Assembly: GCF_023195915.1 (NCBI RefSeq)
Contig: NZ_JALPRP010000001.1
Coordinates: 682,001-746,000 of the forward strand
Direction: 5' to 3'
Length of the DNA stretch: 64,000 nt
Source of the DNA: Methanoculleus sp. 7T
Lineage (GTDB): Archaea > Halobacteriota > Methanomicrobia > Methanomicrobiales > Methanoculleaceae
Below the pieces are notes generated by a model. That model worked only from the letters and a program-made list of their open reading frames with translations. It was not told the DNA's origin and searched no databases. This document shows positions 35,822-44,677 of the stretch, piece after piece; positions within the stretch are counted from its first letter, which is position 1; the number at the start of each line of letters is the position of its first letter. Both the position numbers and the translations under genes were made by a program.

Positions 35822-35838
35822 GGGTTAGTTAGTTAGGG

Positions 35839-38277
35839 TTAGTTCCGGCGCAGAACCAGGAATGCAACTGCACCAAGGCCGGCCAGAGCAACAAGCGCAC
35901 CGAATCCAGGGGACTGGGTCGGGGTGGTTGCGGGGGCGGTCGTGGTAGCGGTGGTTGCAGTTCCGGTGGGCTGCGTGGTTGCAGTCCCGGTGGGCTGCGT
36001 GGTCGGCTTGGGCTCGACTACGTTGAAGTTCGCCGTCTGGGTCGTGCCGGTCTCGACAGACTCGATCTTGACGATGTACTGGTCGGGCTTGAAGCTGGCC
36101 GCGTCAACCTCGAAGGACCACTTGTTCATGCCGTCGCCCTTCTCGACGGTTACAGTGCCGGAAGCGCTGGCGAATCCAGAGGCCTCAGTCTTCTTGGTAG
36201 GCTGGAACGCAGCGGAGGTCACGTCGATGATCAGCTTGTCGCCGACAGCGAGGTTCGTGGTTCCGGAGATCGTGAACTTGCTGCCCGCTTCCTTGTCGCC
36301 GATCGGATCGATGAAGATGTTCGGCTCCTCGACGACGAAGGTGAGCTTCGTGTAGGTGTCGTCGACGTTCGGAGAGTCGAGAGCGTTAACCAGTGCGGTC
36401 GCCGCGTCGGATGCCTGCAGGTTGGCAAGGTCCACCGAGTTAATGCCGTCACCTACGATACTAGTGCCAGATGCCCGAACACCGAATCCCTTAGACATCG
36501 GGTGCTGGACAACCACAAAGTACTGCCCTGCAGTCAGATCCTTGGTCTCGCCGGACTCGAGTTTGTACTCGAAGCTACCGTCGGACTCAACGCTGGCACC
36601 TTTTGCAAGCTCGCGCTTGTTCTTACCGAAGATCCAGACATTCACGCTGGACGGGTTGCCCTGAGCAGTACCAGTGATCGTCAACTTGTCGCCCTTGGCG
36701 ATGGTTGCACTGCTCGCGGTTGCCGTAATGAAGGCAGACTTCAGGTTGACACCGACCGTGGCGTACTTGTTGTCGCCGAGGTCATCCTTGCTGACGGGCT
36801 GCGCAACAGCGTAGACGGTGTAACCGCCTGCGTCAATGACCTGCCCGAGGCTGGAAGTGTCCCACTTGTAGGACCAGGTGTCGTCGGCCTCAACGCTAAC
36901 GCGCGTGAAGTTCTGCGTCGCCTCAACAGAATTCTCTGTGCCGGTCTTGGTCTTCACCCTGGTGTCATCGAGTTTGACACCGTTGGTGCCGAGGTTCGGA
37001 CCGGTCAGGAAGAGGTAGACATACTTGCTGTCGGTGTTGGTTCCGGAGAGCGTGACCTCCTCGCCGATGTAGTAGACACCGGTTCCGGATGCGGTCACGG
37101 TGACCTCACCCTTCTCGACCTTCACCTTAACCTCGTCGTAGGTGCCCTTATCCTTCAGGTCCTGGACGCGGATGGTGAACTGCCGGTCGTCGGTGGTCGT
37201 GCTGGTGTTGAACTGGATAGAACGGGTACCGCCAGCGTTGGTCTCAACCCATGCCTGGGTGTAGTTCAGACCCGGGACTGTCGTGAGGTCGACATTTGTT
37301 AAGGGATCTTTCCCCGCCTTAGCTTGCAGTTTACCGTTAACCCTTTCAAAGTAGGCAAACGTTTCGTTCTTTACACCGTTCTGTCCAGGTGCGATCAGCG
37401 GGTACTGGTTTTCAGCAAGACCTACATCCTTAACGAACAGGAAGTAAGACTGCTTGGACTCACCAGTGATGGTCACGGTGAAACTGTTGTCACGGACAAC
37501 AGTGTCCTTGTTCGCCGAGATCGCGAGCTTCTTGGTGAGAACCTCGAAGGTCACAGCCTTGGAGTCGAAGCCCTTGCCGTAGAAGTCAGAGCCACTGGGC
37601 CACTTCGCCACAGCAGAGTAGGTTCCTGCCTCAGCGTTCGTCAGGTCGATGGGGCCCCTCCACATGGTCGTGCCGTCAACAGTAACGTCCTTAAGGTTAG
37701 TAACGCCACCGAACTGAGTCGTCACACCGCCACCAGGCAGGGTAACCTCGATGTTCATCGTGGCACCACCGTAAGTAGAAGTCTGCTTAAGGCCATTTAG
37801 GTTGTTCGTCAACTTGAAGTCCAACTTGTTGTCCCTAGTGACGGATTTGCCGTTCACGGAATCCTGCGGGGAGCTGCTCAACACAACGTCAAGTGTTGCT
37901 TCAGGGTACTGGACGTTGACGGATCCCGCAGCGTTGTTCCGGCTACCAGTGTCGGCACCATCGGCAAACACATAGTAAGTACCGGTCGTTGTGCCAATGG
38001 CAGACTTGGTCAGCTCAGTAACATTACCATTCTTATCTGCAAGAATGGTCTTGTCAATGGCTCCTGCTGAGGGGTCGCTGTAGTGGACTAACTGGTCAAC
38101 CTTCACCAGCGTACCGAAGCCACCTGTTCCTGTTGAGGAGGCGAAGTTAATGTTCTCTTCACCCACATAGACGGTGGTGCCATTTGTATTAATCACCCTC
38201 GCCGCCGCAGCCGGTGCTACAACCAGCGCAGCCACGAGGAGCATGGCGACAACCATCAATTTTGTCATACTCTTCAT
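35839..38277 (-). CDS. S-layer protein with DUF3821-like N-terminus and PGF-CTERM tail
   Basis: 812 residues from MKSMTKLMVVAMLLVAALVV (signal peptide ending APAAAA). The mature N-terminus RVINTNGTTVYVGEENINFA resembles DUF3821, found in Methanomicrobiales surface proteins. Several Ig-like beta domains follow. The C-terminus is a Thr-rich linker (PTGTATTQPTGTATTATT, probably O-glycosylated), then SPGFGALVALAGLGAVAFLV and LRRN, a PGF-CTERM signal for archaeosortase cleavage and lipid attachment. GGAGGT precedes the ATG by 5 nt and the leader is about 100 nt, as expected for a very highly expressed mRNA. Likely the main cell-wall protein. Confidence 0.88.
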   Translation of the reverse strand: MKSMTKLMVVAMLLVAALVVAPAAAARVINTNGTTVYVGEENINFASSTGTGGFGTLVKVDQLVHYSDPSAGAIDKTILADKNGNVTELTKSAIGTTTGTYYVFADGADTGSRNNAAGSVNVQYPEATLDVVLSSSPQDSVNGKSVTRDNKLDFKLTNNLNGLKQTSTYGGATMNIEVTLPGGGVTTQFGGVTNLKDVTVDGTTMWRGPIDLTNAEAGTYSAVAKWPSGSDFYGKGFDSKAVTFEVLTKKLAISANKDTVVRDNSFTVTITGESKQSYFLFVKDVGLAENQYPLIAPGQNGVKNETFAYFERVNGKLQAKAGKDPLTNVDLTTVPGLNYTQAWVETNAGGTRSIQFNTSTTTDDRQFTIRVQDLKDKGTYDEVKVKVEKGEVTVTASGTGVYYIGEEVTLSGTNTDSKYVYLFLTGPNLGTNGVKLDDTRVKTKTGTENSVEATQNFTRVSVEADDTWSYKWDTSSLGQVIDAGGYTVYAVAQPVSKDDLGDNKYATVGVNLKSAFITATASSATIAKGDKLTITGTAQGNPSSVNVWIFGKNKRELAKGASVESDGSFEYKLESGETKDLTAGQYFVVVQHPMSKGFGVRASGTSIVGDGINSVDLANLQASDAATALVNALDSPNVDDTYTKLTFVVEEPNIFIDPIGDKEAGSKFTISGTTNLAVGDKLIIDVTSAAFQPTKKTEASGFASASGTVTVEKGDGMNKWSFEVDAASFKPDQYIVKIESVETGTTQTANFNVVEPKPTTQPTGTATTQPTGTATTATTTAPATTPTQSPGFGALVALAGLGAVAFLVLRRN

Positions 38278-38397
38278 ACTATACCTCCATTGTGATGACA
38301 TGAGGGAATGTGAACACGAGGTACTCGACAGACGTCGAATACGGGTTCACCACGCTCTATACTCCGAATTACGGAATATGTCACAATATTTGTGGAA

Positions 38398-38410
38398 CAC
38401 TTAATATATC
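38398..38410 (-). promoter_or_regulatory. TATA box of the S-layer gene
   Basis: The minus strand reads AAGGATATATTAAG about 125 bp upstream of the ATG, predicting a leader near 100 nt. A further TATA-like GAATAAATACC at about 38528-38538 reads the opposite way, toward the thyA-like gene. Nothing else is seen in the 38302-38736 gap except a GGGAGCGCCCGCTCCC hairpin near 38565-38580. Confidence 0.5.
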
Positions 38411-38736
38411 CTTTGCGGTCGACCGGGGATCTGACGTCTCTAAAAGGCACTACAATGCTGGAAAATGCCCCGAATGCGCTAGGATTCTGCTTCATTCCCG
38501 GATCATCGGGGTTCATACGTATACGAGAATAAATACCTTACTCCGCCAAAACCAGGGAGATCAGGTGGGAGCGCCCGCTCCCTGCGCCGCCCTATCGGCG
38601 TGTCGGACCAGTGCGCCCATAGCCAGCACGCAACCGACCCCCCGTGGAGCGCCGGGAGCACCCGACCCCCGCCGCACGCCGTACCTCCCGGACCGGTTTC
38701 GGAGGGTTTTCTATCCCGGGCCGCCAACAATCCTCT

Positions 38737-39462
38737 ATGCGGATCATTCGGGCACCCACGCTCGCACGGGCACACGAACTGGCGGTCAGGGCCGTCCTCG
38801 AGAAGGGGCAGGTGCTGGAGACCGAGAACGACGAGGCGACGGTCGAGTGCGAGGAGCTCGCGCTCGAGGTGGAGTCGCCGGAGAGCGCTCCGATGGTGAG
38901 CCCCGCCTCCCGGTTCCAGCAGCGGTTCCTGGACGCCTACGCCGAAAACCTCCTGCACGGCTCGGACGCGAAGTTCGAGTACGACTACCATCGAAGACTC
39001 TTCGACTGGGGCGAGCGGCTCACCGCGGAGGGCGAGGACGTCCACGTCGACCAGATCGACTACATCGTCCGGAAACTCACCGCCGCCGCGAACTCCCGGC
39101 GGGCGGTCGCGATCACCTGGAACCCGGTCGTCGACGAGAACCTCGACGACTGCCCTTGCCTGCAACTCGTCCAGTGCCTGCTGCGGGACGGGAAACTCCA
39201 GATGAAGGTCGTCTTCCGGAGCAACGATATCCTCTCCGCCGCCGGCGCGAACATGTACGCGCTCGTGCGCCTCCAGAAGGCGATCGCCGACCGGCTCGGC
39301 GTGCCCTGCGGGCGCTACACCCATATCGCGCTCGTGCCCCATGTCTACTACCGGCGGGATATCAACGATATCGAGCCGTTCTGTAAATCCGGCACAGAGA
39401 TACTGCCTATTTCCGAGGTCTGCCGGGCCTGCGGGAAATGCCCCCGGGCATCCCAGGCATGA
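38737..39462 (+). CDS. thyA: Thymidylate synthase (archaeal methanogen form)
   Basis: 241 residues from MRIIRAPTLARAHELAVRAV. The core aligns with ThyA: CPCLQLVQCLLRDGKLQMKV supplies the nucleophile Cys region, VVFRSND the phosphate-binding Arg, and GANMYALVRLQKAIADRLG followed by YTHIALVPHVYYRRD the substrate-binding region. It methylates dUMP (or a related pyrimidine), probably using a H4MPT-type carbon carrier (inference). The C-terminus is unusual: SEVCRACGKCPRA replaces the normal ThyA end. A longer open frame upstream lacks support; ATG 38737 fits the archaeal length. Confidence 0.82.
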   Translation: MRIIRAPTLARAHELAVRAVLEKGQVLETENDEATVECEELALEVESPESAPMVSPASRFQQRFLDAYAENLLHGSDAKFEYDYHRRLFDWGERLTAEGEDVHVDQIDYIVRKLTAAANSRRAVAITWNPVVDENLDDCPCLQLVQCLLRDGKLQMKVVFRSNDILSAAGANMYALVRLQKAIADRLGVPCGRYTHIALVPHVYYRRDINDIEPFCKSGTEILPISEVCRACGKCPRASQA

Positions 39463-39514
39463 CCCCGAGGCGTCAGGTTAATTAGGACTTACAAACAACA
39501 TTTTAGAGCCGAAT

Positions 39515-39587
39515 AGCCCGGTAGTGTAGCGGTCAATCATGCAAGGCTCTGGACCTTGCGACAGCAGTTCGAATCTGCTCCGGGCTA
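39515..39587 (+). tRNA. tRNA-Gln (anticodon CTG)
   Basis: Acceptor AGCCCGG pairs with CCGGGCT plus discriminator A. The anticodon stem CAAGG/CCTTG has loop CTCTGGA (anticodon CTG). The T arm is AGCAG-TTCGAAT-CTGCT. The A1-U72 pair is the identity element used by archaeal GatDE for Glu-to-Gln conversion. CCA is not encoded. Confidence 0.94.
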
Positions 39588-39744
39588 CTAACTCACCTTG
39601 TTTTGGACTTTTAACGTACAAGATACATCGTCGATAACGCCGGGGCCTTTGTTTTGTGCAGGAAATGGTGCGGAGACGCCGGCCAAGCCTCACGCAAAGG
39701 GTATCCTGATGGTGACCGCGGCCCCATACACCAAAGGGAGATAT

Positions 39745-40569
39745 ATGGCTGACTACAACCTCGGCTGCACCGTGCGGCTCGACGACCAAGAAACCCTCGC
39801 GCTGCTTCGCGGGCTCTACGAAGAGCGCGCAATCGACCACATCCAGGTCCAGGCCGTCCCCCTGCCCCGGCCGGTCTTCGAAGAACACCTCGCGGCGGTC
39901 GCCGCAGCAGGCATCCCCGCCGTCATCCACGCCCCGCACCACAGCCACGGGGTGAACCCCTGTGCTCCGACCGCCTACGACGACCGGCCGCCGCAGGAGA
40001 TCGAGGAGCATATCGAACTGGCGATGAGCCAGACCTTCGAGGCCGCCGACGTCCTCGACGCAGAAACAATCGTCCTCCACGCAGGGAGATACCGGCCGGG
40101 GGAGCGCTCCGACGCCGCGGCGGGATTCTCCGAGTTCCTCGACCGTTGCTTCGACCCCCGGCTCACCCTCGAAAACCTCCCCGCGGTCTACGCAGGCTAT
40201 CCACTGCTTGGGAACACCGCCGAAGAACTCGCCGCCCTTGCGGACGGGAAGATAACTCAGTTCTGCCTCGACTTCCCGCATCTCGCCTGCACCGCAAACT
40301 ACCGCCGTTTTTCGTTCGCGGAGGAACTGGAGCGGTTCGAGACCCTCGACGTGACCCTCCACCACCTCTCGAACATACGGAGGGGCTCGATCACCGACGA
40401 GCACCTCGAACTCGACCACCCCGACAGCGGCCTCGACGTTGCGGCGGTCTTCGCCAGGCTCTGGCGGCACCGCACCGTCCCGACGACGCTTGAGTACAAG
40501 CAGGACTCGCCGGGGGTCTACGCCCGGCAGGTGCAGGTCTTCGCCGACCTCTATAGAAAATACTCCTGA
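39745..40569 (+). CDS. Sugar phosphate isomerase/epimerase-like TIM-barrel protein
   Basis: 274 residues from MADYNLGCTVRLDDQETLAL. Motifs of the xylose isomerase-like (AP endonuclease 2) TIM barrel are visible: IPAVIHAPHHSHGVNP, ETIVLHAGRY, LTLENLPAVYAG (metal-binding Glu), FCLDFPHLACTAN and VTLHHLSNI, then TLEYKQ. These residues would bind a divalent metal. The substrate is not predictable. A GGGAGAT motif 6 nt before the ATG supports this start over upstream alternatives that run into the tRNA. Confidence 0.8.
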   Translation: MADYNLGCTVRLDDQETLALLRGLYEERAIDHIQVQAVPLPRPVFEEHLAAVAAAGIPAVIHAPHHSHGVNPCAPTAYDDRPPQEIEEHIELAMSQTFEAADVLDAETIVLHAGRYRPGERSDAAAGFSEFLDRCFDPRLTLENLPAVYAGYPLLGNTAEELAALADGKITQFCLDFPHLACTANYRRFSFAEELERFETLDVTLHHLSNIRRGSITDEHLELDHPDSGLDVAAVFARLWRHRTVPTTLEYKQDSPGVYARQVQVFADLYRKYS

Positions 40570-40616
40570 ACGATTGCCTAGGGCTGATGATAACGTAGTC
40601 GCCTTAAAATCCTCCG

Positions 40617-41058
40617 GTGATTGAAGGTCCCATGGTTTTAGGGCAGAGGCATTCAGGGGCGACTTCAAGCACCGTCTGTATGATTCGGCAAAGAGGCGAT
40701 GACGTGACGGAAGGGGTCCGGGATGTGGCAATCCGCATCAAACTCTTGGAGATGACAGGGAGTGTCGATATGGTCAAAGAGCACCTCCCCGACTCATCCG
40801 ATTCGTTTGGGCAACTCGGCATCATCAAAGACGGTATCTACAAGCGTATCGAGTATGCCATCGATATCTGTGCAATCCTGAATGCTGACCTCCACCTCGG
40901 TGTCCCCGGCACCGATGAGGATATCCTTGAGAACCTCATGCCTAACGGGGCAATCGACGATGCCCTTGCCCTCTCGATCCTCAAAGAAGCATATCGGCGA
41001 CTATGCTCTCTTCAGGCAGGAGATTGAACGCTTCCTGCAGTCGGTGAGTGAAAGGTAA
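40617..41058 (+). pseudogene. Decayed HepT-like (DUF86) toxin gene
   Basis: The main frame reads VAIRIKLLEMTGSVDMVKEH and FGQLGIIKDGIYKRIEYAID, then LGVPGTDEDILENL, all typical of HepT ribonucleases of HepT-MntA toxin-antitoxin pairs. After ALALSILKE the frame shifts by +1 at about 40989 and continues as HIGDYALFRQEIERFLQSVS ending at 41058. The catalytic RxxxxH (RNxxVH) segment that should precede IDDALAL is deleted. No MntA nucleotidyltransferase partner lies nearby. Inactive relic. Confidence 0.7.
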
Positions 41059-41298
41059 CCGAGGCCATACCACACCCTTCCAATCCCCCTTGATGTATCC
41101 TGAGACGGCGGGCCGGGTTTTGGGAGAGAAACACCGTTATCACCCTATGAACCCGGAACCGGACGGATTCCTCGGCCTTCGCCTTTGAAGATCCGGGCGT
41201 CGGATGAAAAGCAGATGTTATTAGGACCGTAGTGGACATCGCATAAAGTATTCTCCCCTCCCCGAAAGGGGTCCGTCCATGCCCAGGCGCCGGATGAT

Positions 41299-41378
41299 GC
41301 TTGAGAAGACCAAAGGTCTTCGAGTGGGGCCGGGAGCGGGTGTCCCCCTCCCTGCCGAGGTGTTTAGGGACGACCTCA
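41299..41378. repeat. Dispersed intergenic repeat, copy B
   Basis: TTGAGAAGACCAAAGGTCTTCGAG (a hairpin) is followed by GGGTGTCCCCCTCCC and GGTGTTTAGGGACGACCTC. It matches copy A at 35501-35562 with a longer stem. It lies in the 384-bp gene-free gap 41059-41442, which otherwise shows nothing. Confidence 0.6.
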
Positions 41379-41442
41379 GCAAAATCCCGGCCGCAGCACT
41401 CTGGAGTTCCATGAGCGGTAATCACAACCGGCCGAAGAACCC

Positions 41443-42195
41443 TCACGCCAGAAGCGCCGCGATGATCCCGGTCAGGAATATCCCGTCGAACGTCCCGGCC
41501 CCGCCGATGCTCGCCATCGGCGCCCCAAGCTCCGCAATATGGTTGAGGTTGAGGAGGTCGGCCCCGATCAAGGTTCCAAGTGTCCCGCTCACGTAGGCGA
41601 TGATCACAGCCGCGGCCGGAACCCCGCCTGCAAACATCGAGAGGACGAGCGCCGCAAACAGCGCGGCGAGCGGCGGTATGAAGAACGGCGTCGCTATCCC
41701 GAGGCCGGGCACCGGGCGGGCGACCATCTTCGTCACGACCGTCACGACCGCCACCCCGGCAAGCGCCAGTCCGAGAACTTGGTAGCCGCCGCTGATCACG
41801 ACCGAGTCGTAGAGCAGATAGAGCGATATCGCAAGCGGGATGAGGGCGCCGCCGACGTTGACCGCAAGGACCGTCCGGCGCACCGGTTGCGGGATCCGGT
41901 AGAGCCGCCCGTACATCGCGACGTAACGGTCGTACGCCGGTGCGGCGCGGCTCTCCAGCGTCCTGACCGGAATGTTGATGAAACTCCCGGCAAGCGTCAG
42001 GATGAGGATGAGGAGCGCCTCCCGCCAGGAGAAGCCGAGTTTCGTGAACGTCGCCCCGATCGCAGTCAGGAAGAGGATCGGAAAGAGGATGAGGGCGAGC
42101 CCGAAGAGTATGAGCAACCCGAAGAGGAAGAGGAGCATCAAGGGAGAGAAGGGGTTGAAGACTACTCGGTCCATGGGAAGGAGTTGCTCGCCCAT
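41443..42195 (-). CDS. DUF1614 integral membrane protein (first copy)
   Basis: 250 residues with about seven hydrophobic spans. DUF1614 signature motifs are SFINIPVRTLES, VNVGGALIPLAISLYL, PVPGLGIATPFFIPPLAA, GTLGTLIGADLLNL and ASIGGAGTFDGIFLTGI. Function unknown. A paralogue is at 56509-57216. The start could instead be ATG 42174, which lies about 27 bp from a TATA-like TATATATTA, implying a leaderless transcript; both starts are open. It is last in the nop5-flpA direction. Confidence 0.8.
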   Translation of the reverse strand: MGEQLLPMDRVVFNPFSPLMLLFLFGLLILFGLALILFPILFLTAIGATFTKLGFSWREALLILILTLAGSFINIPVRTLESRAAPAYDRYVAMYGRLYRIPQPVRRTVLAVNVGGALIPLAISLYLLYDSVVISGGYQVLGLALAGVAVVTVVTKMVARPVPGLGIATPFFIPPLAALFAALVLSMFAGGVPAAAVIIAYVSGTLGTLIGADLLNLNHIAELGAPMASIGGAGTFDGIFLTGIIAALLA

Positions 42196-42205
42196 CTAAT
42201 ATATA

Positions 42206-42808
42206 CTACCCTCGCCGGGAGCAGACGATCGCGGCATGGTCATGGTGATAGGGCTCAAGCCACCTGACCTCCATGACGTCGAGGTGACGCTCAAGTCCGG
42301 CACGGGCCTCAGCCAGCACCTCGGCCGGGTCCCGCCGGACATCCACGCTCCGGGTCTTGAGCATCAGGATAAGATGCCCCCCGGGTTTGAGGAAGATAAG
42401 GTTCTTCTCCGCGATCTCGACTTGGTTCGGCTGTGCCACATCTTGGTAAACCAGGTCGACCGCCTCCATGAACGGCGCATACTCCTCCGGCCGATTTGCG
42501 TCGGCCATGATCGGGACGATGTTCTTCCTCCGGCGGGCCACCTCGAGGAGGTCCTGCATCGGCCGGGGCGCAAACTCGACCGCATAGACGGTCTCGACGT
42601 AGTCGGCGACGTGCGAGACCGTGGTCCCGTTCGCCGCGCCGAGATAGAGCACCTTAAGGTCGGGCGTGAGGTCCACCCCGGTCCCAAGGGTGTAGAGCGC
42701 GGCGAACTTGCTCCGATAAGGGTCCCAGACCCGGTAGCCGTCGAGCGTCCGCTCCCCGTAGACCCCGCCCTCGCCGGGGGATACGAGAACGTTTCCAAGC
42801 CGGATCAT
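42206..42808 (-). CDS. flpA: Fibrillarin-like rRNA/tRNA 2'-O-methyltransferase
   Basis: 200 residues of class I SAM methyltransferase fold: VLYLGAANGTTVSHVADYV (SAM-binding motif I), VYAVEFAPRP and DLVYQDVAQPNQ, followed by LKPGGHLILMLKTRS. It is the catalytic subunit of box C/D snoRNPs, guided to rRNA and tRNA. The ATG overlaps the nop5 stop by 4 nt, the usual archaeal pairing. Confidence 0.96.
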   Translation of the reverse strand: MIRLGNVLVSPGEGGVYGERTLDGYRVWDPYRSKFAALYTLGTGVDLTPDLKVLYLGAANGTTVSHVADYVETVYAVEFAPRPMQDLLEVARRRKNIVPIMADANRPEEYAPFMEAVDLVYQDVAQPNQVEIAEKNLIFLKPGGHLILMLKTRSVDVRRDPAEVLAEARAGLERHLDVMEVRWLEPYHHDHAAIVCSRRG

Positions 42809-43665
42809 GCCACTACCCCCGCTTCGTCGATCCGTGCTTGGGCCTCCTTGATGAACTCCGGCACCGCCTCTCCCCGGTAGTAGTCGAGCCGGGCGGCGAT
42901 GGCAAGTTTCGCTGCGAGCACTCTCGCCACCCGGCCCCGCACCTCGCGTGGCGCGTTATGGACCCGCCGGTGCTGGAATATGATCCCATGCTTCGGCGGC
43001 GGCGTCCCGGCACGGAGGTGCGAGAAGAGCGCCCGCTCCGAACCAAGGACCTGGATCGTGCTCCCCGGCATCCTCGCAAGCGCGGCAAGCCCCCCTGCCC
43101 GGGAGAGAAGCCGGGCCGCGACCAGGCCGCCGATGAGGGCGCTCACATTCGGCAGCACCTCATCGGCCCGGGACGAGACCTCCCGCATCAGGCGGCTCCG
43201 GACCCCGGCGAGCCGGTCGATCTCGCCGGCAACGTCCCCAAGACCGCCTCGGGCCCCTCTCTGGATGATGCCGAGCATCTTCCGGGCCGGGAGCGACCGG
43301 TACTTCCGGGAGAACGACGGCGTCGTGACCTGATACCACTCCGCGGCACGCTCTTGGAGGAGGTTGATGACGTTGTCGAGCTCGTCGAGCATCCTGACCA
43401 TCTGGAGGAGCTCGACATCCCGGGCTTGGTAAGAAACCGCAATCTTCTCCCGGGCAAGGGCGATGCAGACCGCACGGAGCAGGTCGATATACTCTTCCCG
43501 GGTCCGGACGACCCCGCAGTCCCGGGCTGTCTCCCAGTCGATGGGAACGTACGATTCCATACCGGTGCGGAGCGCGGCCGCCCGCTTTGCAAGCGCGGCC
43601 GGATCGGTGCCTGCAGCCCGGCACCCCTGCTCATCGACGTCTCCGAACCAGTAGCGTTGTAGCAT
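42805..43665 (-). CDS. nop5: Nop5 (NOP56/58-like) box C/D RNP scaffold protein
   Basis: 286 residues from MLQRYWFGDVDEQGCRAAGT. N-terminal domain, coiled coil and Nop domain are in order; the Nop domain contains PNVSALIGGLVAARLLSRAG and GSTIQVLGSERALFSHL, followed by PPKHGIIFQH. It bridges fibrillarin and L7Ae on C/D guide RNAs. Short for the family: the long Lys-rich C-terminal tail is missing, as in many archaea. The open frame extends far upstream but that part is a shadow of the exchanger gene. Confidence 0.93.
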   Translation of the reverse strand: MLQRYWFGDVDEQGCRAAGTDPAALAKRAAALRTGMESYVPIDWETARDCGVVRTREEYIDLLRAVCIALAREKIAVSYQARDVELLQMVRMLDELDNVINLLQERAAEWYQVTTPSFSRKYRSLPARKMLGIIQRGARGGLGDVAGEIDRLAGVRSRLMREVSSRADEVLPNVSALIGGLVAARLLSRAGGLAALARMPGSTIQVLGSERALFSHLRAGTPPPKHGIIFQHRRVHNAPREVRGRVARVLAAKLAIAARLDYYRGEAVPEFIKEAQARIDEAGVVA

Positions 43666-43747
43666 GGTACGGTATTGGGGTTCAGGCGATATAAGGGAGA
43701 ACCCCGACGGCAACCGATATCCGGGAGGTATACTATACCATGCACCC

Positions 43748-44677
43748 ATGCTCCCGCTGGTAGTCGTCTCTCTCCCGGAGTTTATCATCGGCATCATCCT
43801 GCTCATCAAAGGCGCCGATATCTTCGTCGGCGGAGGAAGCGGGCTTGCCGCCCGATACCGGGTCTCGCCGGCGCTGATCGGGTTTACCGTCATCGCTTTC
43901 GGGACGTCCTTCCCCGAACTCGTGGTGAACCTCCGGGCAGCCGCTGCCGGGGCGCCCGGCCTTGCTCTCGGGAACATCATTGGGAGCACCATCGCCAACA
44001 TCGCCCTCGTCCTGGCCGTTGCCGCGATCATCAACCCGGGGGCGATCCGGGACAGACATATGGTGCAGGGGACCGGGCAGATTGCCATGATGCTCGCGGC
44101 CGCTGTCTCCTTCGCGCTCCTCGGCCTCCGCGGGGTCTTCGATCTCACCGCCGGCATCACGATGCTCAGTATCTTCGCCCTTACCATGATGGTAATGTGG
44201 CGACAGGGCGTGGCCGCGGAGGAGACCTTCGAGAGCCACGGCGGCCGTGACTTCCTTCTCACCGGCGGGGGACTTGTCGCGGTCATCCTCGGCGCCGTGC
44301 TGCTCGTCGACTCCGCGACCCGGATCGCCGTCGCCTATGGTATCAGCCCGTTCGTCATCGGCGTCAGCATGGTCGCCGTGGGCACATCGCTCCCGGAACT
44401 CGCCACATCGCTCGTCGCTGCGCTCCGGGGCGCAGGCGGGATATCAGTCGGGAACGTCGTCGGCAGCAACACGTTCAACCTCCTCTTCGTGATGGGATGC
44501 GCAGCACTCATCCGGCCCATCCCGGTCGGCTCGTATGCTGACATCCTCGTCATGCTGGGGTTTTCAATCGCCATCCTCCCGTTCTTCTCCTCCCGGGTCC
44601 GGCTGCGGCGGTGGTGGGGGTTTGCGATGCTCTTTGCGTACGCAGGTTACATCGGCCTGCTCTTCGGGTTCATATGA
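43748..44677 (+). CDS. Calcium/sodium antiporter-type membrane protein (CaCA family)
   Basis: 309 residues from MLPLVVVSLPEFIIGIILL. Two alpha repeats with the ion-binding motifs are visible: TVIAFGTSFPELVVNL near residue 50 and MVAVGTSLPELATSLVAAL near residue 215, each followed by GNIIGS or GNVVGSN. About ten transmembrane spans. It exchanges Ca2+ (or another cation) for Na+ or H+. It is divergent from nop5 with 82 bp between and converges on the TctA-like gene, overlapping its end by 8 bp. Confidence 0.88.
   Translation: MLPLVVVSLPEFIIGIILLIKGADIFVGGGSGLAARYRVSPALIGFTVIAFGTSFPELVVNLRAAAAGAPGLALGNIIGSTIANIALVLAVAAIINPGAIRDRHMVQGTGQIAMMLAAAVSFALLGLRGVFDLTAGITMLSIFALTMMVMWRQGVAAEETFESHGGRDFLLTGGGLVAVILGAVLLVDSATRIAVAYGISPFVIGVSMVAVGTSLPELATSLVAALRGAGGISVGNVVGSNTFNLLFVMGCAALIRPIPVGSYADILVMLGFSIAILPFFSSRVRLRRWWGFAMLFAYAGYIGLLFGFI

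Larger units (their letters stand above)
34936..35838. other. Gene-poor stretch between fic and the S-layer gene
   Basis: Open frames exist here (for example minus strand 35008-35646), but they have no ribosome-binding site, odd composition and no recognisable motifs, and they run through repeat DNA. It holds a 16-bp inverted repeat (35407-35422 and 35505-35520), the dispersed intergenic repeat listed separately, and the S-layer terminator. It is probably decayed DNA. Confidence 0.5.

Noticed and set aside
39478-40731. Minus-strand open frame of 417 codons across tRNA-Gln
   Set aside because: It is antisense to the TIM-barrel gene and crosses a tRNA gene.
43666-44286. N-terminal extension of the nop5 frame (200 extra codons)
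   Set aside because: It is antisense to the CaCA exchanger, and the Nop5 family N-terminus starts at MLQRYWFG.
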